This document shows positions 1 through 9,603 of a stretch of DNA of 25,169 bases, piece by piece (positions within the stretch are counted from its first letter, which is position 1; every line of letters begins with the position of its first letter). The position numbers and the translations under genes were made by a program. The DNA lies in assembly GCA_015680685.1 (NCBI GenBank), contig MNCI01005957.1:100348-125516 (forward strand), read 5' to 3'. The notes under the pieces were generated by a model that worked only from the letters and a program-made list of their open reading frames with translations, ran no database searches and was not told where the DNA came from. Source of the stretch: Gnetum montanum. Lineage: Eukaryota; Streptophyta; Gnetopsida; Gnetales; Gnetaceae.

Positions 1-11
1 TGTGATTGCAG

Positions 12-780
12 ATGGCCTAGAAATGTAGAAAACAGGAAGGTCCTACTCAAGGTACGATCAAAAGACCTAGGAGAGATGAAGGACAAGTTCCTACGAAACA
101 GCATGCAAAGCAGGAGAAACAATCATTTAGTATCTACCAAGAAGATCCTGCTACTGTACAATCAAGGTAGGCGGAAGGAGGAGCTGTTGCAACATCTAAA
201 TAGGGATGATACCACACGTTGCCCCAAGATTGTGTTCAGATCATCCATGAAAGGTCCCATATTCACTGTAGTGATCATGAAATTAAACTTTGGACCTTTC
301 ACAGAATTTGCTCTAGAGGCTGTTAGGGATCACCTCAAAGGGTCCCCATTATGGCCTACCCTCTCTGAAAGTGGTTCCTGGTACTTAGGGGAAACATACC
401 AATTTTGGCACAATAAAGAAGAAGGCACCACAATTAACAATTGTGGTGTGACTATTGACTTCTCTGTTCAAGCCATTTCGGAAGAATTAAACCTTCCAAA
501 TACAGGGCTAAAGGTTGCTCAGAACCAACTAGACACTTTTAGAACTGAGCAACTTAATAAACTATTAACAGAGAATAAAAGGGTGGTGGAAGAAAAAGAG
601 AAGGTTGATTGGGATGCCTCTATGGCACAAGCTTAAACTTACACACGTGCCAAGGCACTCAAGAACTTACAAGAGGAGAAACTCCAGGCCATACTTCAAT
701 GCCATCAAATCCCAAGACCTAGAGCACAAGAAAAGGGAAAGACACCCATGGAGGAGCCACCGCCACTAGGAACTACATGA
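12..780 (+). pseudogene. Post-pol ORF of E1 (env position), broken
   Basis: This is the remnant of the ORF that Athila-type elements carry between pol and the 3' LTR. The start is the ATG at 12, directly after a splice-acceptor-like TGCAG. E4 has its start at the matching place. Here the third codon is TAG. The frame changes once around 170-230, after which a clean frame runs from 76 to 636. The TAA at 634 is CAA in E4, and the frame then continues to TGA at 778. Visible parts are a charged Gln/Lys-rich start, a block with GPFTEFALEAV and LWPTL, and an E/K/Q-rich coiled-coil-like tail ending in a Pro-rich stretch. The middle block matches the E3 ORF (for example LKFGPFLDLA). The molecular function of such proteins is not established. 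In E1 the coiled-coil tail follows directly after NLPNTG, whereas E3 has about 600 further codons. Confidence 0.7.
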
Positions 781-952
781 GTTCCATCCAATTTTGTAAT
801 CATAGGATTTTCTTTTGCGTTGTGTCTCAATTTTGTTCTGACTTCACACTACGACATGAATCCATTCTAGCTAGTTAATAATCCCATACCTATCCACTGT
901 GTAATCAATGGAGCTTGTTCTCACTTTAACTCAAGGATGAGTTTTCATTCAG
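781..952 (+). other. 3' untranslated stretch of E1 between post-pol ORF and PPT
   Basis: No coding signal. It is collinear with 23543-23701 on the other strand (E4), for example the shared GTGTAATCA and CTCAAGGATGAG words, so it is a conserved part of the element's 3' internal region. Confidence 0.6.
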
Positions 953-963
953 TCGTGGGGGTA
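953..963 (+). other. Polypurine tract (plus-strand primer) of E1
   Basis: The run GTGGGGGTA lies directly before the TGATGAG start of the LTR, the expected place for the primer of second-strand DNA synthesis. E4 has the same sequence at 23531-23541 on the minus strand, and E3 has a variant (GGAGGTA). Confidence 0.75.
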
Positions 964-989
964 TGATGAGTCATGAATTTGCTGACAGC

Positions 990-1076
990 TGCAATATCAC
1001 ACACACGATAACGCACCCATCATATCGCACCCGCGGTATCACAGCCGACACGATATCGCATATGTGATATGGCAGC
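990..1076 (+). repeat. Decayed GATATC palindrome cluster in U3 of E1
   Basis: Degenerate forms of the E4 array are visible: AATATC, GATAAC, ATATCGC, GGTATC, GATATCGCATATGTGATAT. Most differences from E4 are transitions, many at CG. Only one intact GATATC remains, compared with seven in E4. Confidence 0.6.
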
Positions 1077-1089
1077 CTGTTTCCTCATC

Positions 1090-1097
1090 TATAAATA
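1090..1097 (+). promoter_or_regulatory. TATA box of E1 LTR
   Basis: TATAAATA followed by AG, after the palindromic U3. The same octamer sits at the same relative place in the E4 LTR (23376-23383, minus). It is the likely core promoter of the element, with transcription starting roughly 30 bp downstream. Confidence 0.65.
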
Positions 1098-1267
1098 AGA
1101 GGTAGACAAATCCAAAAGGATTAGTTTTTAAGAGTTAGTTTTGATTTTAGTTTTCATTTTTCTTCTCTCAACCCTTTTCCTCTCCATGTATGCCCGCAGT
1201 GTGGTGAATGTAATTGTATGGCATCCTTTATTCAAGTGTGACGTACTTGGACAAGCACATGACCGGC

Positions 1268-1273
1268 AATAAA
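1268..1273 (+). promoter_or_regulatory. AATAAA polyadenylation signal of E1 LTR
   Basis: AATAAAGATCGAG is conserved in E1, in E2 (1989-1994) and in E4 (23202-23207, minus). Lying about 170 bp after the TATA box, it fits the end of the R region of the LTR. Confidence 0.55.
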
Positions 1274-1814
1274 GATCGAGATTACTTCATCATTGCAGCA
1301 TTCACTTAGATTAATTATTTAATTAATTGTTATTTACTACTTTCCTAGTTAATCTCTCTCACCCTTATCTCATGTTAAAACGTGGAATGAGTACAACTTG
1401 ATTACAAGCATTTAAGTATGACTACTTGGTAACCCAGTAGCGTACCTAGGATCTGTGCTTGGTAATCTCAGTGGTAGTCATGCACGAAGTCCAAGATGTG
1501 TACAGATAATCAAGGAACGGATGCTCATCGCACTTAGGCTAGTTTAGATTCTCTCACCCTCTCTCTCCTACATTAGTGAATATTACTTTCCATCACCTTG
1601 AGAAGTAGCATTAGGTTAAAAACACATCATACACCTCACTCTAGACTAAACCATACATGACAAAGCTAACTAGTCTAGGTGAGAAGACAGGGAACTGTGA
1701 CCTAAGGCTAACTGTCTAGATGTCACAACTAGTCCGTCTGTGGAGTTCGACCAGATCGCATGTGTAACGCTCGTATTCATATGGTTGAGTGTAGGGGTAC
1801 CTCGCCACTCATCA

Positions 1815-1849
1815 CCAACCCACCGTCACATCAAAAACATAGCTTTTGT
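1815..1849. other. Junction between E1 LTR and truncated E2 LTR
   Basis: A short stretch of unclear origin after the E1 LTR end. The E1 insertion may have occurred inside the E2 LTR. The target duplication cannot be tested because the left end of E1 is outside the window. Confidence 0.3.
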
Positions 1850-2616
1850 TCAACACTTAGGCAAATTCTTGCAGTTTGTTTTCTTGATTTATACTTAGCA
1901 ATATAGTGAATGCCTACAATGTGGTGTTAAGAAATTGTATAAAATGTTTATTTGAGTGAATTGTACTTGGGTACAATTCATGGCTGGAAATAAAGATCAA
2001 GATTGCTTTCCACCATTGTAGCATTCTACTTAGTTTCTTTACTTTTACTTAGCTCATTTTCCTTACTTAGCATAAATTCACTTTTTAAACATGTTTACTT
2101 TACTAAATTTATTTATAGTTCATAGGTTCTTTACTTTTCCAATGTTCCTTAGTAAAGTAGTATAAGTACAATTGGTTTCAAACATATAGTGTAATCGTTT
2201 GGTAATCCTAGTAGTATTATTGCTTGGTTAGCCTAGTAGCACAACACTTGGTAACTCCAGTGATAGTTATATAAGCCCAAGATGTGAACAATAAACCAAG
2301 AATGGATACTTATTAGCCATATGCTAGAATAGTGACTCTTCTTACATTACACTTAGATCTAGATCATATTACTCTATCTTACTCATGTTTACACTTAGCC
2401 TTATTTTGAGCCTACAACATCAATATATCATATACCTCACCAAGGGTTAAACCATTCAACTTGCACTTCACTAACTTAAGGTGAGAAGATAGAGATTACA
2501 AATTGAATTTCAACTACTAGTGGATTTACATTGCTCATCCACAAAATTATGATCCAGTCACGTGTGTGCACTTGTGACTTGTATGGTGGAGTGTTGGAAT
2601 ACCCAACCAGTCATCA
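1850..2616 (+). repeat. 5' LTR of E2, lacking U3
   Basis: It is collinear with the R and U5 parts of the E1 LTR: TACAATGTGGTG near 1914, AATAAAGATCAAG at 1989, three CTTGGTAA-type units around 2200-2270, and GTGAGAAGATAG near 2481. It ends CAGTCATCA at 2616, directly before the PBS. The palindromic U3 and TATA box are missing on the left, where E1 abuts. The left boundary is approximate. Confidence 0.7.
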
Positions 2617-2617
2617 T

Positions 2618-2635
2618 TGGCATTGTTGCCAGGGA
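2618..2635 (+). other. Primer binding site of E2 (tRNA-Asp type)
   Basis: TGGCATTGTTGCCAGGGA matches the usual plant Athila/Tat PBS TGGCGCCGTTGCCGGGGA at 14 of 18 positions, and all four differences are transitions. It begins 1 bp after the LTR end, as expected for the minus-strand primer site. Confidence 0.75.
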
Positions 2636-2802
2636 TGTGTCAATGTTCACTAAGTAGTTGATTTTACAAGGTTCATTGTGTTAAGAGTCATTAAGCAAAT
2701 CTTTCACACTTACACAAATTTTTCTAAGTATACACTAAAGGCATTGAACATTTAATATAGCTTCTAAAAATAAAGAGAAATCACGACTTGCTAACAAAAT
2801 TC

Positions 2803-4560
2803 ATGAGTCATGACAAGGAATTTGATGAAGAAGACTGGAGTGTGCTCATACAAACTAGAATCTCATACACTCACACTAACCCATATTATCCTAATTTCAA
2901 ATTTATCTTTCATCAAGATGAACAACTAAGGTAAAGAGATACACATGGCAACATCATTTTGCCTCCAAAACTTTCACCATCAATATTACAAGCAACCCTC
3001 ATAAGTTCAAACCAACCAAAGCTCAGGTAGTAGCTCTCCATATGCTATACCAACCAACCACAGCAAACCTCATGTTGAAGATCTTGTCAAAATATAGTTG
3101 CATTCAGCTCTTGTAGAAACACACAGAGAAGACAAGGAAGACTCAACACTTAGGAGGAACTCAAGGCTTAGAATCTCCACTAAATTAAAAAGAGACAAAT
3201 CAAGAAGATATAGAAGGAGAACTAGTCAGTACCATTCTCCAACTTCTTCCTTTTCCTCCTCACACTCATTTAGAGATTATGATAAGAGAGAAAGAAGAAT
3301 GAGGGATCATGATAGAGAAAGACAAAGAGATCCTAAAAGACATGAGCATCATAGAAGACATCTTGATGAAGAAGAAGAAGATTATGAGCAAAGAAGAGAA
3401 AGGAACAAATATGAAGAAAGAGAGTGTTATGAACATAGAAGGGATCACCACTACAACAGAGCTCACGAACTCAAAGATTATAAAGAACGCCTATTGACCA
3501 CTCACAGCATGATCAATATTAGGAAAGCAGTGTATATTCCTACCAAGCATGTAAGGAATAGTCATATAAAGCAATTAAACATGAACAATATCCTAAAATT
3601 TGAAAGTGAATGTAATGTAGATCCATAGCACCATCTTCAAGCTTTCTATGATGCATGTGCCCTATAAAACATTGGAAATCATTGGCAAAAACTAAAGTTA
3701 TTTCCAGGAACACTTATAAAGGAAGCAAAGAGCTAGTACAAATCCTTATAACCAAAATCTATTCAAATATGGAGTACCATGTTAGAGCTCTTCAATGATA
3801 AATATCAAACTTATTCCAGAGTGTCCAATTTAAGAAAATGGATTTAGGAATAGAAGCAAGATACACATGAATCCCTTAATGTGGCAATGGGTAGATACTA
3901 TTCATTATTACATAGGTACCCAAGCCATAAATTTTCTCAAAGAGAGCAGCTACAACACATTGTTAATGGGTTATGAAACAAGACAAGAGAAACCCTTGGG
4001 GTACATGCCCAAGGTAGGTAATCAAAGATGATAACTCATAGCATTTAAAGACTCATTGACCAATTGGCAAAAGAATAAGGAGAATTAAGAAAAAGAGAAT
4101 TAGCTGAATAATATAATATAGATCTTGTCATTAAAAAAAGTGATGTATGAATGTATGAATCACAAGAAGAGGAAAACTTAGAAGACACAATCCAAAAAAA
4201 GACTCTACCTATTCAAAAATTAGATAATGACATAGAAACTAAGGTAGAGAAAATGTGGGATTCTATAGATGAGAAATTTGCCACAGCATCAAAGATAGTA
4301 GAAGAGAAGGCTGAACAAGCCCTACACCAAAGTAAAGATAAGAAGAAAAAGAAGAGATACTGAATGAGAATAATACAAATATAAAGGAAAGGTTATTATA
4401 GTAGAAGAAGTAACCATCTCTAGTTCAAAAGATGGTGAAGGCTACAAAGTGTGCCAATATAAACATCCTAAGGGACGTTGCCCTGTTATGGCCCACTTAC
4501 AAGAGTCTAGGGTATATGTGCTTAACCCAAAATTTGTTAAGAAATAGGTGCCCAAAAGAT
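2803..4560 (+). pseudogene. gag of E2, broken
   Basis: This is the structural protein that forms the cytoplasmic particle. The likely start is the ATG at 2803 (MSHDKEFDEEDWSVLIQ), with one frame change near 2930. From 2945 a single frame runs beyond 4020, broken only by nonsense codons. A highly charged Arg/Glu/His-rich segment lies at about 3150-3480. The retrotransposon gag core follows at 3629-3990 (FPGTLIKEAKS, IWSTMLELFNDKYQTYS, GRYYSLLHRYP). A Lys/Glu-rich coiled-coil tail lies at 4151-4363. A poor zinc knuckle (CQYKHPKGRC) follows near 4450. One stop falls where the gag core normally has Trp (KS-stop-Y), which fits TGG to TAG. Confidence 0.7.
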
Positions 4561-5365
4561 TACCCTATTCACAAGGTAACTTAGACAATCCTATCAACAA
4601 ACATACTATCCAAGTGGGCCATATCCTCAATCGTAGGAATAGTACTAGCAGCAGTGGTAATAACTACAAGCATGGGGAATGCCACAACCAAGGCAACAAT
4701 ATCCATAATGGTAGCTTGATCCTTATGGATACTATGTTCAATGTCCAATATCTCTAGGAACTACTTCAATCCAAGCCCCTTCTCACTACTATCCACTATA
4801 ATATCATCAATCCACTACTTCACGGATGGATCCAAATTCATACATGACTCAACTAGCACCTAGTTCCTCACTTCAAATGCCTAACTCCTTACCTCCAATA
4901 CCACTACTAGTCATGGAGGGAGAACTACCAACCTAGCCACAACAAAAGAGAGCTACTATGGTAGTAACTATGCAAAAGGATGTAGTGATAAGTGAACCAA
5001 GAGTCAAGAAACATCTTTTTTTCAGGACAAGTCCAAAAAAGGTTTGAAGGATGGGAACTTCACCTAACTCTACCTTATCCACATACATTCCTTCAAATAA
5101 CACCATGCTTCTAGTACCTATACATAAAAATGTCATCACTGTCATGCTCACATAGAAAATTACACATTGGATTAAAGTAGGAGCATTTCCCAAGAAGAGA
5201 ACCAATCCTACGAGTCCCTTAGTTTACCTTCAACTAATAAGACCTAAACCATACAAAGCTCTTTAAGATTCTAGATGAGAAGTAAATCTAATTTCAAAAG
5301 ACATGTATAAGGCCTAGAATGTACCTCAGCTAAAGAAGAGCAACATCTAATTAGAGCTTGTAAAC
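4561..5365 (+). other. Gag-protease linker of E2, degenerate
   Basis: No domain is recognisable. Short Asn/Ser- and Pro/Leu-rich frames occur, as expected of the disordered tail after the Gag zinc knuckle. Nothing on the minus strand looks coding. Confidence 0.35.
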
Positions 5366-5911
5366 TAGTCCATTGCTATCCCACTTGAGCAAGTAGAAGA
5401 TGTTATCACAACTATCAGTGGCCGGTTCTATCCTGCTAACTTTTTAGTCATACACATGGAAAAAATAAGAGAAAATTTCCTATAATTATGAGAAGAGCAT
5501 GGCTTATCATTGTAGACATTAAGCTTGGGATTAGAGACTTATCCTTGAAAATCTCCAAGGAAGATGAAGGCAGAATCACTCAGATTTGTAGAGTTTCATG
5601 TATCACATACAATGATACTATGTGCAATTGTGTGCAGAAAATTTGGACCATAAAAAATAATGTCATCATAGTATGCAATGGATGTATTGAGAATATATGT
5701 GTACAAAAGTATCTATATGCAACAACCACTCAACAAGAAGACATACAATGGCTAATAATTGAAGAGAAGATTGAATCCAATATGTAAATGGAACCAACAA
5801 AGAAAATCACAAGTACCTACATGGAAGAAATTGATAAGTTGGAACAATTGAAAAGACAACCTACTCACATCGACTCACTTCAGGCAAAAGATATTGAATG
5901 GGGAAGATTAG
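5366..5911 (+). pseudogene. Protease region of E2, 3' end cut by E3
   Basis: Aspartic protease C-terminal half. SIAIPLEQVEDVITTISG, then FYPANFLVIHMEKI, then RRAWLIIVDIKLGIRDLSL align with the family pattern (IPxGxVEDV, FxxDFxVxD, GRPxLxT). The second part shifts frame near 5490. The linker KLEQLKRQPTHIDSLQAKDI at about 5845-5900 matches the same linker in E3. The catalytic DSG/DLGA motif is not visible. The reading breaks at GRLE, where E3 begins. Confidence 0.65.
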
Positions 5912-6420
5912 AGATTAATGAGTAGAAGTAGTCCCTACACCCAACCATATGACTCACAAGTGTTGCACTAGTGATCTAATTGAATTCCATAAATCTTAGT
6001 TTCTAAACGCACCAATAAGAAAAGATAGTGACTTAAGGACATTATTATTGTCTTCTTGGCTTCACTTATGTAAGTGCAAGGGTATGGTTAAGTGTAAGCC
6101 AAGGCAACTAATTTTTATTTATATTTTTTTATATTTTAATTAATTTATTCTAAGTGTAGAAAAAAAGTAATTAATCATAAATTAACTAATTAACTATCTA
6201 ATGCCTTAATCTAATTATCCTAACATAAGCATCCAAGCCCATCTTTCATGCACATCCTAAACTCATTACAAATGCTACTAGGTGACCAAGTATTAGGCTA
6301 CTAGGCAAACCAAGCAATAACACCACTGGGATTACCAAGCATTAATGATATCTTTGAGGCAAAAGAAAACTGCAAGAACTCAACTACTGTATTGACTTAA
6401 CATGCCATAACTACAGTGGG

Positions 6421-6504
6421 TGCATGCATTTATATAGGCAAAGATAGATACTGCATCCATGCATATGCATCAATGCATCTAATAATACATTGATGGGAAT
6501 GCAT
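6421..6504 (-). repeat. ATGCAT palindrome cluster in U3 of E3
   Basis: ATGCAT occurs at 6424, 6459, 6465, 6473 and 6499, with TGCATGCA at 6421. On the minus strand the cluster lies from just inside the LTR start up to and around the TATA box. TGCATGCA is also the core of the RY element recognised by plant B3-domain factors, but chance or CpG decay of an older ACGCGT unit is possible. Confidence 0.65.
6429..6437 (-). promoter_or_regulatory. TATA box of E3 LTR
   Basis: Minus strand CTATATAAA, about 110 bp inside the LTR start, in the same order relative to the palindromes as in E1 and E4. Confidence 0.55.
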
Positions 6505-6545
6505 CGACACATGTCCATTGGTGCAACCCATCAAATGATTTATCA

Positions 6546-6556
6546 TACCTCCATGA
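6546..6556 (-). other. Polypurine tract of E3
   Basis: Minus strand ATGGAGGTA directly before the LTR start, matching the ATGGGGGTA of E4 with one change. The region just beyond (CTCAAGGATGAG on the minus strand) is also shared with E1 and E4. Confidence 0.65.
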
Positions 6557-6778
6557 CTAACTAAAAACTCATCCTTGAGTGAACAAAAATATGATCAAGT
6601 TTCTTACAAAATTAGAAAGGTATGAAATCATAGCTTCACTAACTCCACTAACTAATTCTAAGCATTGGATTGTATAGAATTACAGTGATTACAAAAATGG
6701 ATTTTTGGGATAACAAAAGTGAAAACCCTTATAAAAATGATAGTTGGAATCCTTTGGCAACCGAAGATGAAGAGAAGA

Positions 6779-9603
6779 TCAAATAGTGCTAGGAGGTGAA
6801 GGCTCTTGGGATGCCAAAGAACATTCTCTAGGCTCCAACACTTGTGGTGGTAGTGGCTGAGGATGAGACTATGGTTGTGGCTAGCTTACTGCAGTTGCTA
6901 CTTTATGTTGAAGATGAAAGGCATCCAGCAATGCCTTCATCTTCTCCTCCTTACTCTATGGGTTGTACATAGTCCATGTGACCTCAGTAATGTGGGCTAG
7001 TACAGGGATGTCCCATGAATAGGGCATTGCTAGGAACAACTCCTTCATGTTGAGAAACCATTCTACGAATTATTTACGTTTGATGTCCAATGTCTTTACA
7101 AGGTTTTGCAGTTCATGATAGTTGTTCATTCTTCTAGCCAATTTTTCAACAACAAATCATTGGTTAGTAAATTGGCTCTTGAGAACTTCAAGCTCTACAT
7201 TAGCTATTTTCAACTTTTACTTGGTGTCCTTATGATGCTTGAACTCAGCCTTATACAGGAGGTACAAGCTAGCCACCTGCTTCTCTAACTCTAACCCTTG
7301 CCTTCTGGTTATCAACATCACCAAGTTTGCATATCAAAGGTTGGAAAGCTCTATGTATTCTATCATTTCCTCAATTTGCAACTCTTTCAAACAAATCTCT
7401 ACTTTGTTGTAGGCATTCAATTTATCAAAGATTGGTTGCCATACATCACCTCTTTGCTAGAGTTGTTAGAGGGCCTCGTTCATTTTTCCCTTAGCTAGTT
7501 GAATCTCCTTCATGTTTACCTCCTTGAGGAGCCCAACCTGGTCCCTATAATAAATTTTCACTCATTCAAACTTCAGGGCCTCATTTTTCTAGGTAGCTAC
7601 TTCTATGGTCATTTTCTAGCAAAGTGCCCAGACTTCCTCCATTGATAGATATTTGTGTTCAGCTACCAACCTCCTCAGGTCCATATTCACCTTGGTGAGC
7701 TATTCCTACTACTTTCTCACAAACTCAACCATCTGGTCCTTTTACTCCTCAACATTGTGAAGGTGGTGGATGTGTTTGGTTAGATTCATTTTCTTCTTAC
7801 AAATTTGTGCCAAGTCCTTATTGGTGTTGAAGGCAAGTTCCTCTAATAAGGACATATCAAAGACCACCATCTCCTTAGCATTCTTAGTCTCTTTAAGTTA
7901 GTTTTGAAGCTACAGGAAAGCTTCATCCTGTGTAATGACTTGGCTGAGAATGACAAGATTAGCCAAGAAAGCTCTCAGTTCTACAACTTCAGTAGCCAAT
8001 CATCAATCTTTAGTAGTGGCTGCCTTGAGTTGGACATTTGCAATGATGAGCTTGCCCTTGGTCTCTAGAAACTTCAACTAGGTTGTTTTGATTTCTTTTG
8101 GGAGATCAATGATCTCCACGAGCAGTTGCCTAGTTTCCACAAGTTAGTCCAACACCTCCTCATGTTGGGTTACACCTAGCCTCCCATTACCTACTCTTAT
8201 GAAAGCCTACACATCTTTGAGTGCATCAATGTATGGCATGGTTGCAATAGAAGTGTTGAGAGCTTCAGCTACTCTATTGGCCATCATCTCTACTATTGTT
8301 TCCTATCCATGGTGTTGCATCACTAGGACATTCTTTCCCTCACCCTCCTCGAGGAGCACCGAGAATGTGGTGGCATTCCTAGAGATATCTAAGAATTCTT
8401 ATTATCCAGAGATGGACACCATCACTTCTCAGGTGCTTGGATTTGATCTTGCTAGTGCCTACATGTATCGTGTTGAAAATAGGAATACAATCTCTTTTAG
8501 CCAACTTATTATCCTGGTTACTTCATTAGGATGGCTCAACATTGGCTGGTATACTAATGGTTAGGAGTTATTCCCTAAGCTTTCTCATGTGTTCTATTTT
8601 TGCACAAGCCTCCAGAATTATTTCTCTAGTGGGTGGTGGTGGTGGTCACTCCTCTTCAAGCAACTTGGTAGGTACTTTGTCCTTCATCATTTCTTACCAA
8701 GATGTGACAACAACATGACAAATCTTGTCATTCGTGTAATAGGCTATTCCGTCCCTTTTGCAAACTTTTCTAATCAAGCATGGAAAGGAAAGTGTCTTCC
8801 TTCCTCGCTCATTCTCTTTGAAATGCTTTTCAATCTTCAAGAAGATGATCTAGGGGAGGTTGACTAGGAATTTCTGCTTAGAGCGACACATGCATGGGCA
8901 AAGAAGATAGTGACCTTGCTTGGCTTCACTATTAGGTTTAGGTGATAGTTGTAATATTGAAGTGGGCTCTCTCTACCTTGGTGAGTGCACTGTACTTCTT
9001 ACAATCCACTCCATGGCACCTTTGGGTTCATTTCTTCTTGATGTCTGGGTCTACTTGTGTAAAACTTTTTACCCATGTTACCCCTATGTTAGGCACTTCA
9101 AGGGCCTCTATAATGGCCTTAATTGAATATGACATACTAATGTCTTTGATTTTTACTATAGTGTCCACCTTTCGATTGTTCCAAAAGAGATAAGTTTCTT
9201 TCCTGTACTACTCCCCACCAAAAGTGAGGATGGACCACATGGGAGACCCTTGTAGGTGTGTTTTGACCTCCTTTGATGCCAGGTCTAAGAAGGGACCAAA
9301 TTTAAGTTCCTAAAGAATAGCACTTTGATTTTCCTTAGAGGAAATTCACTCAAGGCAAGCTTCAGTCAAAGTAACTTCCAAATTTGGTCTAGGCCTCAGC
9401 ACCTCATCTTACCTTGATTGGCTTATTTCTACAATGGGAATCTAATGAATAGATTCCACTTCAAGCTCCTCCTAAAGAGGTCTCATGGCATGTGTATTTG
9501 CTTCACCTTCTTGTGGTTGTTGTGGCTGTTGGCCCCTTCCCACTCTTGGCCACTTCTCCTATGGTTGGGATGGTCCTTCTTCTGATGATCTCTTTGGTTC
9601 CAT
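6779..9603 (-). pseudogene. Long post-pol ORF of E3 (env position), about 2.8 kb
   Basis: Starts at ATG 9603 (MEPKRSSEEGPSQP), immediately after an ATAG acceptor-like site, and ends at TGA 6779-6781. There are three frames: 9603 to about 8945, about 8945 to 8530, and about 8400 to 6779, the last being about 540 codons without an indel. The N-terminal block (LKFGPFLDLASKEVKTHL, then IIEALEVPNIG) is homologous to E1. The middle block has LSFPCLIRKVCKRDGI, reminiscent of the 'putative plant transposon protein' domain seen in Athila-type ORFs. The rest is coiled coil (VEFVRK, LTKVNMDLRRLVAEHKYLS, LEKQVASLYLLYKAEFKHH) with a Pro/Gln-rich end. By eye the coiled-coil part has about 13 stops, mostly TAG where Gln fits. 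There is no clear signal peptide or membrane segment. Its role is unknown. Confidence 0.7.

Larger units (their letters stand above)
1..1814 (+). mobile_element. E1: 3' end of an Athila-like Ty3/gypsy LTR retrotransposon
   Basis: In order, this stretch holds a broken post-pol ORF, an untranslated stretch, a G-rich polypurine tract and a complete 3' LTR that opens TGATGAGT and closes ACTCATCA. The pol genes would lie left of the window edge. The same arrangement recurs in mirror image at 22512-24300 (E4), clearly the same family. Assignment to the Athila/Tat clade is indirect: it rests on the related copies E2 and E3 in this window, which show a tRNA-Asp-type PBS, an Athila-style RT and an ORF between pol and the 3' LTR. 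The sequence shows many transitions relative to E4, so it is old and inactive. Confidence 0.8.
964..1814 (+). repeat. 3' LTR of E1 (851 bp)
   Basis: The ends are TGATGAGT and ACTCATCA, an 8-bp terminal inverted repeat. From the start inward there is a palindrome-rich U3, a TATA box at 1090-1097, an AATAAA at 1268-1273 and a long U5 containing two copies of a CTTGGTAAYCYCAGT-type unit near 1425-1480. The matching E4 LTR (22512-23530, minus) is about 170 bp longer because of extra internal repeats. The partner 5' LTR is outside the window, so neither age nor target duplication can be measured. Confidence 0.85.
1850..5915 (+). mobile_element. E2: 5' part of an Athila-like element (LTR, PBS, gag, protease)
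   Basis: The order is a 5'-truncated LTR, a tRNA-Asp-type PBS, a gag pseudogene and a protease pseudogene. The element stops at the protease-RT linker, where the LTR of E3 begins on the opposite strand. Its LTR resembles E3 in the downstream-of-TATA region (TTCTTGCAGTTTGTTTTC here, a close variant in E3). Its protease is collinear with the E3 protease remnant. E2 was therefore probably a full element of a sister family, later split by E3. Its RT and integrase half is not found on the plus strand in this window. Confidence 0.75.
5916..6545 (-). repeat. 3' LTR of E3 (about 630 bp)
   Basis: On the minus strand it starts TGATAAATC (6545) and ends CTACTCATTA (5916), one transition away from the CACTCATCA end of E4. 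It contains a palindromic ATGCAT cluster, a TATA box, three TTGGTAATCCCAGTGG-type units (about 6280-6345) and a U5 collinear with E4 (TGAGTCATATGGTTGGGTGTAG near the end). It seems to lack the segment with the AATAAA found in E1, E2 and E4, so it is internally deleted or diverged. Confidence 0.7.

Noticed and set aside
3266-3466. Minus-strand hydrophobic frame
   Set aside because: It is the antisense of the charged gag segment; the sense frame has gag homology downstream.
4933-5205. Minus-strand 90-codon frame with possible membrane segments
   Set aside because: It is antisense to the gag-protease linker of E2, with no supporting homology.
8199-8564. Plus-strand open frame of 121 codons, and neighbours at 8589-9193 and 9492-9683
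   Set aside because: They are antisense shadows of the E3 post-pol ORF, whose minus-strand reading is homologous to E1.
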